DNA of 64,000 nt from Pelobacter propionicus DSM 2379 (GCF_000015045.1 NC_008609.1:248001-312000); one strand, 5' to 3'; counted from the stretch's first letter, positions 9,665 to 17,942 are shown. Translations and numbers: made by a program. Notes: generated by a model not told the origin, from the letters alone.

Positions 9665-9964
9665 TCAGATGATCATCCCGAGCGAGGTAACGATCTTGTC
9701 CGAGTTAATGACGAGCACCCCTCCCAGGATGCAGAGGACTGCCGGGACCATCTTCTGCTGGATCATGACGACGACACCGGTGATGATGGCCAGGATTCCA
9801 GCGATGGCTCCGAATGGACCTTTGAGGATTTTGTTGATGAAAAAGTCGTAGGCCTCGAAACCGAACGAACCGGCTGCCGGGGCAACGAGTGCCATGGCAT
9901 GTGATGCCGCCAGAGTCACGATTATTGCGACAATGGTCATCAGAAGCAGTTTCCGTTTGTGCAT
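9665..9964 (-). CDS. traA: TraA-type pilin precursor
   Basis: The product is 99 residues with a long leader (hydrophobic up to about residue 26, MALVAPAAG), then two hydrophobic helices (GPFGAIAGILAIITGVVVMI and VPAVLCILGGVLVI) separated by a short basic loop. This is the architecture of F/VirB2-type cyclic or linear pilins. It precedes traL and follows the DsbC-like gene. No separate TraQ/TraX maturation genes are seen here. Confidence 0.85.
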   Translation of the reverse strand: MHKRKLLLMTIVAIIVTLAASHAMALVAPAAGSFGFEAYDFFINKILKGPFGAIAGILAIITGVVVMIQQKMVPAVLCILGGVLVINSDKIVTSLGMII

Positions 9965-10018
9965 TCAGTTCTCCTTTGTGCTGGTTACGTGGTGGTGTGA
10001 AGTGACTTTGGTACTGAA

Positions 10019-10771
10019 TCAGTGCGATTGTGGCTTGCTTACCTCCTTTCCCTCGTCAAGCAATCTGGATATCAGTTGGATGTCCGCACCATTCACGTGA
10101 GCACCTTCGATCCAGAGAGCCGGTGTTCCCCGTATTCCAATCCCGGCAGCGATCTTCTCCATTTCCTCCAGTTGCTGTTGCTGCGCATCTTCGGCGATGG
10201 AAATCGGTTTGCCGTCCAGTTGACCGGTAAAAACATCATGGAATGCCTTGTTCCGATCAGATTGGGACAAGATGTAACGGGCCTTCTTTTCGGCGTCAGG
10301 ATGGATTCTGCGGAGCGGGACGAAATAAATGTAGCGCGTCACATCGGTACGCTTCGCAAGATAGCCGTCCACCTTGCGGCAATAGGGACAGTCGGGGTCG
10401 GTGAACTCGATGACCTTTTTCGGGCCATTGCCGACTTTCAGGGCCTTATCAAGGGGGAGACTGTTGATTCGTTCAGTGGCAACCTTCTCCCGCATCTCGG
10501 CTGTCAGGTTCTTGCCGTCTTTGGTCCATAATTCACCAAAAAACAGGTATCCTTCAGGGCTGAAGTAAAACACCTGGTCGCCTGCGGTGATCTCATATAG
10601 GCCTTTGAGCGGCGATTCCCTGAAGCCGTCCATTTTCAAATTTGGAAAGGTCTTCATCAGGGCATCTTTCTCCGTTCTCAGATTTTCGTTAGCCATAGAG
10701 AAACCCGCCGCAGTCATGATGACCATCATCAGCCCGCCGACCATAAGTTTCTTGTTGTTTGCGGTCTTCAC
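10019..10771 (-). CDS. dsbC: DsbC-like thiol:disulfide isomerase of the transfer operon
   Basis: This periplasmic thioredoxin-fold protein has the active site CPYC in FTDPDCPYCRK, a conserved cis-Pro segment (RGTPALWIEG) and an N-terminal DsbC/G dimerisation-type region. I chose the GTG at 10771 because AAAGGAGGGGAT directly precedes it; it overlaps the stop of the upstream gene as ATGTGA. The signal anchor follows (LMVGGLMMVIMTAAGFSMA). Its likely clients are the Cys-rich TraN-like proteins and other secreted transfer proteins, which is inference from context. Confidence 0.9.
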   Translation of the reverse strand: MKTANNKKLMVGGLMMVIMTAAGFSMANENLRTEKDALMKTFPNLKMDGFRESPLKGLYEITAGDQVFYFSPEGYLFFGELWTKDGKNLTAEMREKVATERINSLPLDKALKVGNGPKKVIEFTDPDCPYCRKVDGYLAKRTDVTRYIYFVPLRRIHPDAEKKARYILSQSDRNKAFHDVFTGQLDGKPISIAEDAQQQQLEEMEKIAAGIGIRGTPALWIEGAHVNGADIQLISRLLDEGKEVSKPQSH

Positions 10772-11373
10772 ATCCCCTCCTTTCGAATTCCGATGATTTC
10801 CACTCGTCTGTTCTGTCGTTTGTCCTGCGAGGCAGGGCAGCATTTACCTCTGCCTTCAATAGTCCCGATGTTCACCCCCCTGGCCTTCAGCGCTGTGGCA
10901 ACCGCCTCTGCCCTCCTGAAAGACAGTTTTTTGTTGTAGTCGTCTGTACCGATGGTACAGGTGTGTCCGGTCAGGTCGACTGTCGAACCAGCGAAAATCT
11001 CCTTTGATAGCTTGTCCAGTCCTCCCAGGTCAGCATGGGACAGCGAAGAACTGTCGAACCGGAAATGAACTGTCCCGATAAGTCTTTTTGTTGCCACCTG
11101 TTCTTTATTGGGGGCAACCGCCGTGACATCAATTGGTGCTGAAGCTGGCTGAGTCGCCACTGGGCTGCTCATTCTCACCGCTACATTGGCAACAGCGGGC
11201 AGCAGAGACAGCTTGCTGTCCGGGCACTCGGTGCAAACAACGAAGGTGTCCCCACTTTGGGAAGCAGCGGTATCAAAGGAATACGAGAATGGACGTTGCC
11301 GAATGTCCATTGCGAATGCCGACAACGGAACAACCAGAACAAGCGATGCTGCGGTCATGAGCTTTACCGGCAT
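10768..11373 (-). CDS. OmpA-domain protein at head of transfer operon
   Basis: From the ATG at 11373 (GGAGGGTAC upstream) this is a 201-residue secreted protein: signal peptide ending in SAFA, a middle region with paired cysteines (VCTEC), and a C-terminal OmpA-like peptidoglycan-binding domain (VHFRFDSSSL, then FRRAEAVATALKARGV and NRRVEI). It probably anchors the transfer apparatus to the cell wall. It is the first gene of the leftward operon and coupled to dsbC. Confidence 0.85.
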   Translation of the reverse strand: MPVKLMTAASLVLVVPLSAFAMDIRQRPFSYSFDTAASQSGDTFVVCTECPDSKLSLLPAVANVAVRMSSPVATQPASAPIDVTAVAPNKEQVATKRLIGTVHFRFDSSSLSHADLGGLDKLSKEIFAGSTVDLTGHTCTIGTDDYNKKLSFRRAEAVATALKARGVNIGTIEGRGKCCPASQDKRQNRRVEIIGIRKEGM

Positions 11374-11489
11374 GTACCCTCCGGAAATTTGATCTTCATA
11401 TTGATTATCTTCAGGGGGGGAAGGTGAGAATACGCGAGGCACAACATTTTCCTTGAATAAAGGAAGATTTCTGCTATTTTTTCCTTGTC

Positions 11490-12773
11490 ATGAAGAAAAT
11501 ATTGCTAAAACAGATCATAAGAGATTTCCATCTCTCACCGCTGCCGGCGCTTAAGCGTCGAACATTGCAGGTACCTACCAACACGGGGAAAATAATTACG
11601 CTCGTGGGTGTTCGGCGAAGCGGAAAAACTTCCTACCTGTTTAATCTCATCGAGAACCTCCTGAAACAGTGCGTTCCGATGGATAGAATTCTGTACGTCA
11701 ACTTTGAGGATGAGCGGCTTAATCTGAAAACCGAGGAGCTTGATCTTCTGCTGCAGGCTTACCAGGAGCTTTATCCCGATATACAGGTGGAGGGATGTCA
11801 CTTTTTCTTTGATGAGATCCAGAACATCGATGGTTGGGATAAGTTTGTGCGGCGGGTGTACGACAAGGGAACGAAAAAAATCTACATAACCGGCTCAAAT
11901 GCCCGCTTCCTGAGTAGTGAGATTGCCACCAGCCTTCGTGGTAGAACGATCAGCTATGAGGTGTTTCCGCTATCGTTCCGCGAATACCTTTTCTTCAAGG
12001 ACGTTGTGCCGGATATCAACAGTACGAAGTCTATCGCTCAGATTAACCATCACTTGGCAGACTACTTGAAGAATGGTGGTTTCCCGGAGGTAATCGGGTA
12101 TGACGACGCTTTGCGTAATCGGGTTCTACAGGAATACTTCAATGTCATGATCTATCGTGACTTGCTCGAACGATATGAGATCAAAAATCTGCCGGCACTG
12201 AAATTCTTTTTGAAGAGGATCTTGTCATCGGCCACAAAGCAGATCTCGGTCAATAACATCTATAACGAATTGAAGTCATCAGGGTTCAAGATAGGGAAAA
12301 CCCAGCTATACGACAATCTGGAAGCCTGCGTGAACATCTATATGGCGCAGTTATTGAGGAAGCATACCAACTCGCTCGTGGATCGGGAGTTGGGTGAGAA
12401 GAAGATTTATGCCATAGATAGCGGTCTGTTGAATGCCATTGACTACAAATTTTCCGATGATACCGGCAAGTCTCTGGAGCAGGCAGTATTTCTGGAACTG
12501 AAACGGCGCGAAAAAGATGTCTACTTCTTCAAGGACAAATTCGAATGTGATTTCATCATCAAGCATGGCTCTGACGTGACAGAAGCCATCCAGGTCACAG
12601 TAACAATGAGTGATGAAAAGACCAGAAATCGAGAAATCAAGGGTCTTACGGAGTGCTGCAATGAATTCGGATTACAGGAAGGATTGATAATTACCCTCGA
12701 TAGCTCGGAAGAATTTGAGCTGAATGGGATCAAGATCCGAGTGGTGCCCCTCTATCGGTGGCTATTAATCTGA
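11490..12773 (+). CDS. AAA ATPase with DUF4143-type C-terminal domain
   Basis: This 427-residue protein has Walker A GVRRSGKTS (residues about 40-48), Walker B HFFFDEIQNI (residues about 105-114) and a C-terminal part with an ECDFII segment, the PD-(D/E)xK-like fold of DUF4143 proteins. The function of the family is not settled. It is the only gene of this region on the plus strand, has its own terminator, and looks like cargo. A TTGAAT/TATTTT promoter with 16-base spacing (11453-11480) ends only 9 bases before the ATG, so the transcript may be nearly leaderless; no ribosome site is visible. Confidence 0.88.
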   Translation: MKKILLKQIIRDFHLSPLPALKRRTLQVPTNTGKIITLVGVRRSGKTSYLFNLIENLLKQCVPMDRILYVNFEDERLNLKTEELDLLLQAYQELYPDIQVEGCHFFFDEIQNIDGWDKFVRRVYDKGTKKIYITGSNARFLSSEIATSLRGRTISYEVFPLSFREYLFFKDVVPDINSTKSIAQINHHLADYLKNGGFPEVIGYDDALRNRVLQEYFNVMIYRDLLERYEIKNLPALKFFLKRILSSATKQISVNNIYNELKSSGFKIGKTQLYDNLEACVNIYMAQLLRKHTNSLVDRELGEKKIYAIDSGLLNAIDYKFSDDTGKSLEQAVFLELKRREKDVYFFKDKFECDFIIKHGSDVTEAIQVTVTMSDEKTRNREIKGLTECCNEFGLQEGLIITLDSSEEFELNGIKIRVVPLYRWLLI

Positions 12774-12804
12774 TTTGACCATCCTACAATCAATAGCAGA
12801 GTTG

Positions 12805-12841
12805 AAAAGCCGCAAACTCCAGTAAAAAGTTTGCGGCTTTT
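12805..12841. terminator. Bidirectional terminator between AAA ATPase and hipA
   Basis: A perfect 13-bp stem (12805-12817 with 12829-12841) reads AAAAGCCGCAAAC and its complement, so each strand ends in a T-run. It serves the two convergent genes. Confidence 0.85.
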
Positions 12842-12845
12842 AGTT

Positions 12846-14138
12846 TCATCCTCGACTGAACCGTGTGGCGAGGTCTAATAGAGTGCCTGATTCCAACTCT
12901 TCAAAGACATATGGATTCAGTATCTGGTTCCCCCAGAGCAGATTCCGGTCAACTTCGGTCATCGATGCTTCCTCACAGACTGTCTGCCAATTCTGCTCAA
13001 TGCATTCGACCTGCTTGACGATGATCTCGACGGCGTTCTCCTCTGAAAGAAGAAACTGCGGGGCTGCAGCAAGACAGGTGGCAATCCTGCTGGAACGATC
13101 GTCACCCTTGACCAGCATTGCCTGGGTAGCGATCTGCCCATGACGTGCCTGGGGACAGATATCGTATGCAGGCGTCAGGGTCAGTAAATGCCCATCCCAG
13201 AATGCTGCATGATTACGGGCATGATCGTCGGTATTGCCAACCAGGATGTTGAACACGATGCGCGAGAACAGTTCGCGTAGCGTTTCCGGTGCGGAAGTGA
13301 ATCGTGCCCGCACAAGCTCGGCCAACGTCTCGTAGCTTGCGTAGCGGGCCATCATTTCATCCAGGGCCAGCATTGTCAGCGCTGAGACAAGGCTCTTGCG
13401 CTGCCAGCCGTTGGCCGTTGCCGTCCGATCGAAACGCTCGACCAGCAGCACGTCTTTACCGGCAGCGCGTTCCAGCGAGACCGGCGCGACATTGAGACCG
13501 GCCAACTCGGCCAGCCTCATGGCAACATATTCGGCCTTGACGACAGAGTAGAGGTCGGAGGACGTTGAGAATTTCGCAATGAATTTCCGGCTGTCGCTTT
13601 GTATGAGCGCCTTGGGACGTGCCCCGCCGATGGAAGTGCCATGCTGAAGGGCCTGGGCAAGTTCCGGCGTCAGCGGGATACCCTTCTCGACACGCTCGGT
13701 GGCTTCGATCAGCTCCTCAAGGGGAGCGCCGGAAGCATTTCGAGGTTCGTATACGGTAGGTGACAGCTGGAAATCCAGGGCGCCAATACGGTCGGACCCG
13801 GACTCAATAAGGTAACTGAGTTCGTCGAGTTCAGCCGGGTCGATTCCGGAGGCTTTGTTCCCGAATTTCTTGTTGAGTATTACCCTGCGACCCCAGGCAT
13901 CAGGAGCCGCATCCCGCAGACATCCAGGGATGGAAAGTCCTGACAGGAGAGGAAGCAGCCCCTGACGCAGGGGAAGTTCAGCGTCGTAAATCGCTATAGC
14001 GTTGTCGCGTTGCAGGTAGCTCCTGCCGTAGTTGAAGACATACGTCGCCCCTGCGGCCGTAAGCCTCCCGGCAACCACCGGCTCTGTCTCTCCAGGGAGC
14101 CAGATCCAGACAAAAATTTCCTTGTACTCAGAATTCAT
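12846..14138 (-). CDS. hipA: HipA-type serine/threonine kinase toxin
   Basis: This 430-residue protein has the HipA N-terminal coupling domain, a kinase core with LLVERFDR and the catalytic loop region FNILVGNTDDHARNHAAF. HipA kinases inactivate glutamyl-tRNA synthetase (known for E. coli HipA) and cause dormancy; the target here is unknown. It follows hipB with an 11-base overlap, the usual antitoxin-first order. In this element it likely stabilises maintenance. Confidence 0.92.
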   Translation of the reverse strand: MNSEYKEIFVWIWLPGETEPVVAGRLTAAGATYVFNYGRSYLQRDNAIAIYDAELPLRQGLLPLLSGLSIPGCLRDAAPDAWGRRVILNKKFGNKASGIDPAELDELSYLIESGSDRIGALDFQLSPTVYEPRNASGAPLEELIEATERVEKGIPLTPELAQALQHGTSIGGARPKALIQSDSRKFIAKFSTSSDLYSVVKAEYVAMRLAELAGLNVAPVSLERAAGKDVLLVERFDRTATANGWQRKSLVSALTMLALDEMMARYASYETLAELVRARFTSAPETLRELFSRIVFNILVGNTDDHARNHAAFWDGHLLTLTPAYDICPQARHGQIATQAMLVKGDDRSSRIATCLAAAPQFLLSEENAVEIIVKQVECIEQNWQTVCEEASMTEVDRNLLWGNQILNPYVFEELESGTLLDLATRFSRG

Positions 14139-14466
14139 CGTTTACTTTCACGGTGCTGCGAACCAGCTGCGGCAGAAGAGCCAGCTTATCGTTAATCCGA
14201 CTTATATTCCTGGAGATGTTTGCGTTCCCCTCATCCCCGAACAGGCTCACCCCGACCAGATTGGCGACCTCGAACACCAGGCCGATCTCACACTTCGGAT
14301 CGCCTCGCTCAATCTTCTGCAATGTCCTTCTAGAAATACCCGCCCGACCGGACAGCTCTTCCTCAGTCATCTTGCGCTCTTTCCTGCCAAGTCGGATGAG
14401 CTTGCCCAGCAGTTCAGCTGCATCCCTGGTCTGACGGAGATATGTGCGGTTCACAGGAGAGGCCAT
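14128..14466 (-). CDS. hipB: HipB-type antitoxin and repressor
   Basis: A 112-residue protein has a central XRE-type helix-turn-helix (MTEEELSGRAGISRRTLQKI). It sits directly upstream of and overlaps hipA. HipB proteins bind HipA and autorepress the operon; an inverted repeat fit for this lies immediately upstream of the start. Confidence 0.88.
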   Translation of the reverse strand: MASPVNRTYLRQTRDAAELLGKLIRLGRKERKMTEEELSGRAGISRRTLQKIERGDPKCEIGLVFEVANLVGVSLFGDEGNANISRNISRINDKLALLPQLVRSTVKVNDEF

Positions 14467-14477
14467 AAATCACCAAA

Positions 14478-14526
14478 TGGATACTATCGTATTCGTGTAA
14501 TATCTTCGTGAACACGATAGTATCCA
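14478..14526. promoter_or_regulatory. Inverted-repeat operator upstream of hipBA
   Basis: TGGATACTATCGT (14478-14490) is repeated in inverted orientation at 14514-14526, a perfect 13-bp match with a 23-bp spacer. It lies 12 bases upstream of the hipB start. HipB operators in other bacteria are TATCC-type palindromes (known for E. coli, TATCC-N8-GGATA), and each arm here carries GGATA or TATCC. This is a candidate HipB site. Confidence 0.7.
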
Positions 14527-14608
14527 AATTTGTAAGGTGCGTCAAAATAATTTCCTGGGCAGCCATTGTCTCGACAAGCCGGAACGTCTCTCTTGGATTG
14601 CCAGTAAA

Positions 14609-14938
14609 TCAATCCAATATCTTTCCCAGCACGGAGGCACAATAGTCCTCTCCGATGTTATCTGTTGAGTAACCTGGTCGCTCTGGCTGCACTAATGGTT
14701 CTTGCGGCGGTACATCTCTTTGCAGTCCCTCGGTTTTTTCGGGCATGGTTGGAACAGGCGATGTTTCGTGAACCATGAGCTCCATTACCCTGGCACCTTG
14801 CTCTGATGCCAAAAAATACTTGAGAGCCTCGTGGGTGTATGCCGACTGCTTGCGGCTTTTACGAAGGCGCTCGAATGCGCAGACAATGCCGGGGTCGTAG
14901 GTTTTGATCTTGAGCGTGTACTGGGCCATGGCGCACAC
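14609..14938 (-). CDS. ParR-like partition adaptor
   Basis: It is a 109-residue protein with a basic N-terminal half (IKTYDPGIVCAFERLRKSRKQ) and a Pro-rich, acidic C-terminal tail. It follows the ParM-like gene immediately (stop of parM at 14939). Size, position and a ribbon-helix-helix-compatible N-terminus fit a ParR adaptor linking a centromere to ParM filaments. Sequence match to ParR is weak, so this rests mainly on context. GTG at 14938 or ATG at 14929 may be the start. Confidence 0.6.
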   Translation of the reverse strand: MCAMAQYTLKIKTYDPGIVCAFERLRKSRKQSAYTHEALKYFLASEQGARVMELMVHETSPVPTMPEKTEGLQRDVPPQEPLVQPERPGYSTDNIGEDYCASVLGKILD

Positions 14939-15820
14939 TCACTTCCCGCCAGCAAGTGAACGGAAACCGCGGGCATTGGCAAATTCCGGAGCCGGTAGAA
15001 CGATAACCTCAATATTTTTTGCCGGGAATTCACCTTTCAGCAGTGCGGCGCCACCACCGAACAGCAGCACCCGGTCAAAGTCGGCGTGCATGCCGACATG
15101 TGCCTGCAGTTCTCCTTGAACATCCCGGATGATGTGCTCGATGTATGCGATGCCGGCTTCGTTTATTTCCTTTCGGACATCATGCCGATCGAAACCGTAT
15201 TGCAGATAGCCTTTCTCGATCAGGAAGGCAATCTCCACCGGGGTGAATGTGCCTGAAGGTGCCAGGTCTTTTATCCGTGGCAGCAGATAGCTGGTAGCCA
15301 TCTGGTGAACACCTCGTTTGTTGAGAGTCTTTCCGTAGATGATCTGCTTCTTCTGCGGCGAGAAGAGCGTAAAGATGATGGTGTTGAAACCAATGTCTAT
15401 CCCCAGGACATTTCCTTCGGGACGCTCCTCGACATTATCCAGGTAGTCTCTGAGACCGCCAAGTCCTTGCGGGAATACGGCAACGTCTGTGATGAGCGCT
15501 CCGGTCAATGCTTTTCCAAGGGACGGAACCGCTCCGCCGGGTTTATTCTGATCCTGCCAATAGGAATATGGCAGGCCGACCGCAAGAGAGATCAAACCTT
15601 CAACCTTGGCTGCCTTGACACAGTGGCCGACAAACTCGGGATAGAACCTCACAAGTTCTTCCATCGTTTTCAGGTAGGACGAACCGGATGACAGGAGGGC
15701 CTCCTCTCCCACTAGCAGATTATCTCCGTCATACCTAAAGGCAGAGATGATCCTCCCCTTACGCTCTTCGTACATCCACTTAGCCGATGAAAACCCCAGA
15801 TCGCAAACGAACACTCCCAT
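14939..15820 (-). CDS. parM: ParM/StbA-type actin-like plasmid segregation ATPase
   Basis: This 293-residue protein has the actin-fold nucleotide motifs: phosphate 1 FVCDLGFSSAKW, phosphate 2 NVLGIDIGFNTIIF and adenosine motif RVLLFGGGAALLKG. ParM filaments push sister plasmids apart (type II partition). Together with the small downstream gene and repeats upstream, it forms a complete partition locus within an integrated element. Confidence 0.85.
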   Translation of the reverse strand: MGVFVCDLGFSSAKWMYEERKGRIISAFRYDGDNLLVGEEALLSSGSSYLKTMEELVRFYPEFVGHCVKAAKVEGLISLAVGLPYSYWQDQNKPGGAVPSLGKALTGALITDVAVFPQGLGGLRDYLDNVEERPEGNVLGIDIGFNTIIFTLFSPQKKQIIYGKTLNKRGVHQMATSYLLPRIKDLAPSGTFTPVEIAFLIEKGYLQYGFDRHDVRKEINEAGIAYIEHIIRDVQGELQAHVGMHADFDRVLLFGGGAALLKGEFPAKNIEVIVLPAPEFANARGFRSLAGGK

Positions 15821-15851
15821 ACATGCCTCCTTGATGGTGACTTATTGGGGA

Positions 15852-15888
15852 AAGAAAAAGCCCCCTACATCGATAATCTTGTAGGGGG
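15852..15888 (-). terminator. Intrinsic terminator in front of parM
   Basis: The 8-bp stem CCCCCTAC/GTAGGGGG (15861-15868 with 15881-15888) is followed on the minus strand by CTTTTTCTTT. It ends transcripts from the 16037-16633 gene and isolates the partition operon, or could act as a leader attenuator of parM. Confidence 0.65.
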
Positions 15889-15905
15889 GAAGGTTTAGGA
15901 GGCTA

Positions 15906-15983
15906 TTTGGGAGAATATTTTGGGGATTATTTGGAATCCGTCTAAATTGGGAACACTTTGGGATGTTAATTGTTATCCCAAAA
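15906..15983. repeat. TTTGGGA-type repeats, candidate parC centromere
   Basis: Between the terminator and the next gene, TTTGGGA or close variants occur at about 15906, 15919, 15930, 15946 and 15957 (11-16 bases apart), followed by an inverted copy ATCCCAAAA at 15975-15983. Short iterated sites upstream of parM are the usual centromere and autorepression target of ParR. Assignment is inference from position and repeat pattern. Confidence 0.5.
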
Positions 15984-16036
15984 AGCAACCTATATTGCCA
16001 ACGCCATTGAGCAGTGAGCGCCCCCCTCCAGAGAAT

Positions 16037-16633
16037 CTAACTGGATTGTTTCTGGGCAATAATCAGATCCAGCCGTTTGATATGTTCATCATACCGGATC
16101 GAAGCAAGAAAGCGTTGCAGGGCATGCTCCAGATCAATACCTGCGGCATTGATGGTCGGGTCCCCGATCATCTCGGCAACGTAGGCATTGCGGTCAGGAT
16201 GCCACATGATCGTTACCGATGGATGGGGGTCATGAATTCTGATCGTCGGCTTCCTATGAGGCGGCACTTCGCCAAACATCCGCGAGTACACGATGGGGAA
16301 GTCCCTCTTGAGCGCTTCATGGACATCGCCCCGTTCTCCTAAAGCCAGCTCTTGTGCAGACTTCACTGGATCAAAACCCCACCCCGCGCACCAGCGAGGA
16401 AAGGAATACCCCTTTTTCCGCAGTGCGGTTTCCCACTTATCGTCGATTCCGTACGAACGCCGTAAACCTTCTTTTTTGAGGGTATCGATGTGGCCGGTAT
16501 CTCTGAGCAGGTTATGGATATGCTCGGCGCTGCTTTTGTTGAGGACCCTGGTTATCTCGATCACGCTGAGACCGGAGATATATGCCTCTACGATGCGTGA
16601 ATTCAATTTCTCTTCAAGATTTTCTATTCTCAT
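16037..16633 (-). CDS. Unknown protein with N-terminal HTH-like region
   Basis: I do not recognise this 198-residue protein. The N-terminal part (IVEAYISGLSVIEITRVLNKSS) has the pattern of a helix-turn-helix as found in small resolvase-like or regulatory proteins. The C-terminal half carries a MWHPDRNAYVAEM segment. A near-perfect 34-bp palindrome lies 31 bases upstream of its start and could be its own operator. Confidence 0.7.
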   Translation of the reverse strand: MRIENLEEKLNSRIVEAYISGLSVIEITRVLNKSSAEHIHNLLRDTGHIDTLKKEGLRRSYGIDDKWETALRKKGYSFPRWCAGWGFDPVKSAQELALGERGDVHEALKRDFPIVYSRMFGEVPPHRKPTIRIHDPHPSVTIMWHPDRNAYVAEMIGDPTINAAGIDLEHALQRFLASIRYDEHIKRLDLIIAQKQSS

Positions 16634-16663
16634 GCTCCAATCTCCCTGGTCAGCGTGGTAACA

Positions 16664-16697
16664 ACATTTCTACAAGAACAAGTTCTTATAGAAATGT
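16664..16697. promoter_or_regulatory. 34-bp near-perfect palindrome
   Basis: The arms 16664-16679 and 16682-16697 (ACATTTCTACAAGAAC against GTTCTTATAGAAATGT) match at 15 of 16 positions, with a 2-base centre. It lies between the 16722-17183 and 16037-16633 genes, in the promoter position of the latter. No T-run follows on either strand, so an operator fits better than a terminator. Confidence 0.65.
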
Positions 16698-16721
16698 TTA
16701 TGTGTCGACTCTGACAGATGT

Positions 16722-17183
16722 TTATGTCCAAAAATTATCGTGGCTCCCCTCCAATATGGCCAACTGGATCAAGGTATGTTTACGGCTTCCGGAACGAGAA
16801 TAACGACGAAGGTTGTAAGCCGCCTGTCGAACTCGGTGAATTTTAAATTGCGGATACTCGACCTTGAAGTGTTGCCGGATGCGGTTGGCCATATCTCTAG
16901 ACCGAAGTTTTGCCCCAGGTTTGAGATTGAGATAGTTGCTAAGAATGTAGCGTTCAATTTTTCCGAAATTGGGAAAAGCCAGCATGACTGCCCTCTTGTC
17001 CGGCTTGAAGGTTTTATTCATCTGGGCAACGTACCATTCGTCTGTCCAGATTCGGCAGAGACCAGAGAGAAGCATCTGGTCGCTGTCCGTAAGCGGGAAT
17101 TCGATGATGCTGTCATCAGCAAGGCGCCTGAGCACCTTCTGGGATAATGGCTTGAACTTTGTAATTGCAGTGTTGAGTTCCAT
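16722..17183 (-). CDS. Hypothetical protein of the element backbone
   Basis: It encodes 153 residues, strongly basic in the C-terminal half (RRYSRSGSRKH), no signal or membrane segment. The ATG has GGAGCC 4-5 bases upstream. I see no known domain. It lies in a row of small genes between the replication and partition modules, so a role in plasmid-type gene control is possible but unproven. Confidence 0.7.
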   Translation of the reverse strand: MELNTAITKFKPLSQKVLRRLADDSIIEFPLTDSDQMLLSGLCRIWTDEWYVAQMNKTFKPDKRAVMLAFPNFGKIERYILSNYLNLKPGAKLRSRDMANRIRQHFKVEYPQFKIHRVRQAAYNLRRYSRSGSRKHTLIQLAILEGSHDNFWT

Positions 17184-17237
17184 AATGGCTCCTTTTCGGG
17201 ATGTAATAATCGGTTGCTATGGACATGAAGTGCCTCA

Positions 17238-17882
17238 TCATGAAGGCGGGCTTCTTGCCGAGTAACCCAACTGCTTGAAGTCATGTATGGCTTCACAGCC
17301 AGACATTATTTCCTGGTGCTGTTGTGTCACGAGCCTCATGCGGTCAACGACGATGGTTCCGTTGTCTGCGAGTTGTTTTATTCGTCTGAACGCCCTTTTC
17401 AGAGTGTCTCGGACATTAAAGTCAGAGCAGCCGTAAAGATCAGCGATCTCGTGGGTTGTTAGTTTCCCTTGTTCCGCTACCCCCAGGGAGAAAGACAGGG
17501 TTTCTCTTTCCCGTTTCGTCAAGTGGTGTGAAATGGCCTCGAAGATCGCCTCGATGTCAGCGCCTTCATCACACCTGTGACTCGTCTGTTCGATCGAATC
17601 GATGTCGCCACAACAGATATGCGAGGGTATCGAATTCGAGCCATGCGTGAAGTTAGGGTCGGGAGTCAGAACACTGATCTTGTTCCGGAATGTGGTCCAG
17701 AATGCAGCCTCGAACGGAATGTTCTTCTCCTGACTGCGGAGGACAGCAACCAGAGCTGCTTCATATGCCTCTTGCAGGAAGTCGCACATTTCATAGGGAG
17801 TGAATTTTCGGTACTGCCTGATCTTGCTATTGATAGTGGGTTCGTTCTCTTGCACCCATTGCATTGCCTTGAAGAAATCCAT
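17238..17882 (-). CDS. Sigma-70-like regulator with region 4 HTH
   Basis: The start at 17882 has a strong GGAGGTCAC site. The 214-residue product has a region-2-like N-terminus (MCDFLQEAYEAALVAVL, then PFEAAFWTTFRN) and a C-terminal LuxR/sigma region 4 type HTH (LTKRERETL, then TTHEIADLYGCSDFNVRDTL). It may be an element-encoded sigma-like activator. I see no evidence of which promoters it uses. Confidence 0.75.
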   Translation of the reverse strand: MDFFKAMQWVQENEPTINSKIRQYRKFTPYEMCDFLQEAYEAALVAVLRSQEKNIPFEAAFWTTFRNKISVLTPDPNFTHGSNSIPSHICCGDIDSIEQTSHRCDEGADIEAIFEAISHHLTKRERETLSFSLGVAEQGKLTTHEIADLYGCSDFNVRDTLKRAFRRIKQLADNGTIVVDRMRLVTQQHQEIMSGCEAIHDFKQLGYSARSPPS

Positions 17883-17900
17883 GTGACCTCCGCTCAAAAC

Positions 17901-17942
17901 AAAAAAAGCCGGCCACGGAAGTTTTCTCCGTTGACCGGCTTT
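17901..17942 (-). terminator. Terminator downstream of the 18030-18359 gene
   Basis: The stem AAAGCCGG/CCGGCTTT (17905-17912 with 17935-17942) has further internal pairing, followed on the minus strand by seven T's. Confidence 0.8.
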
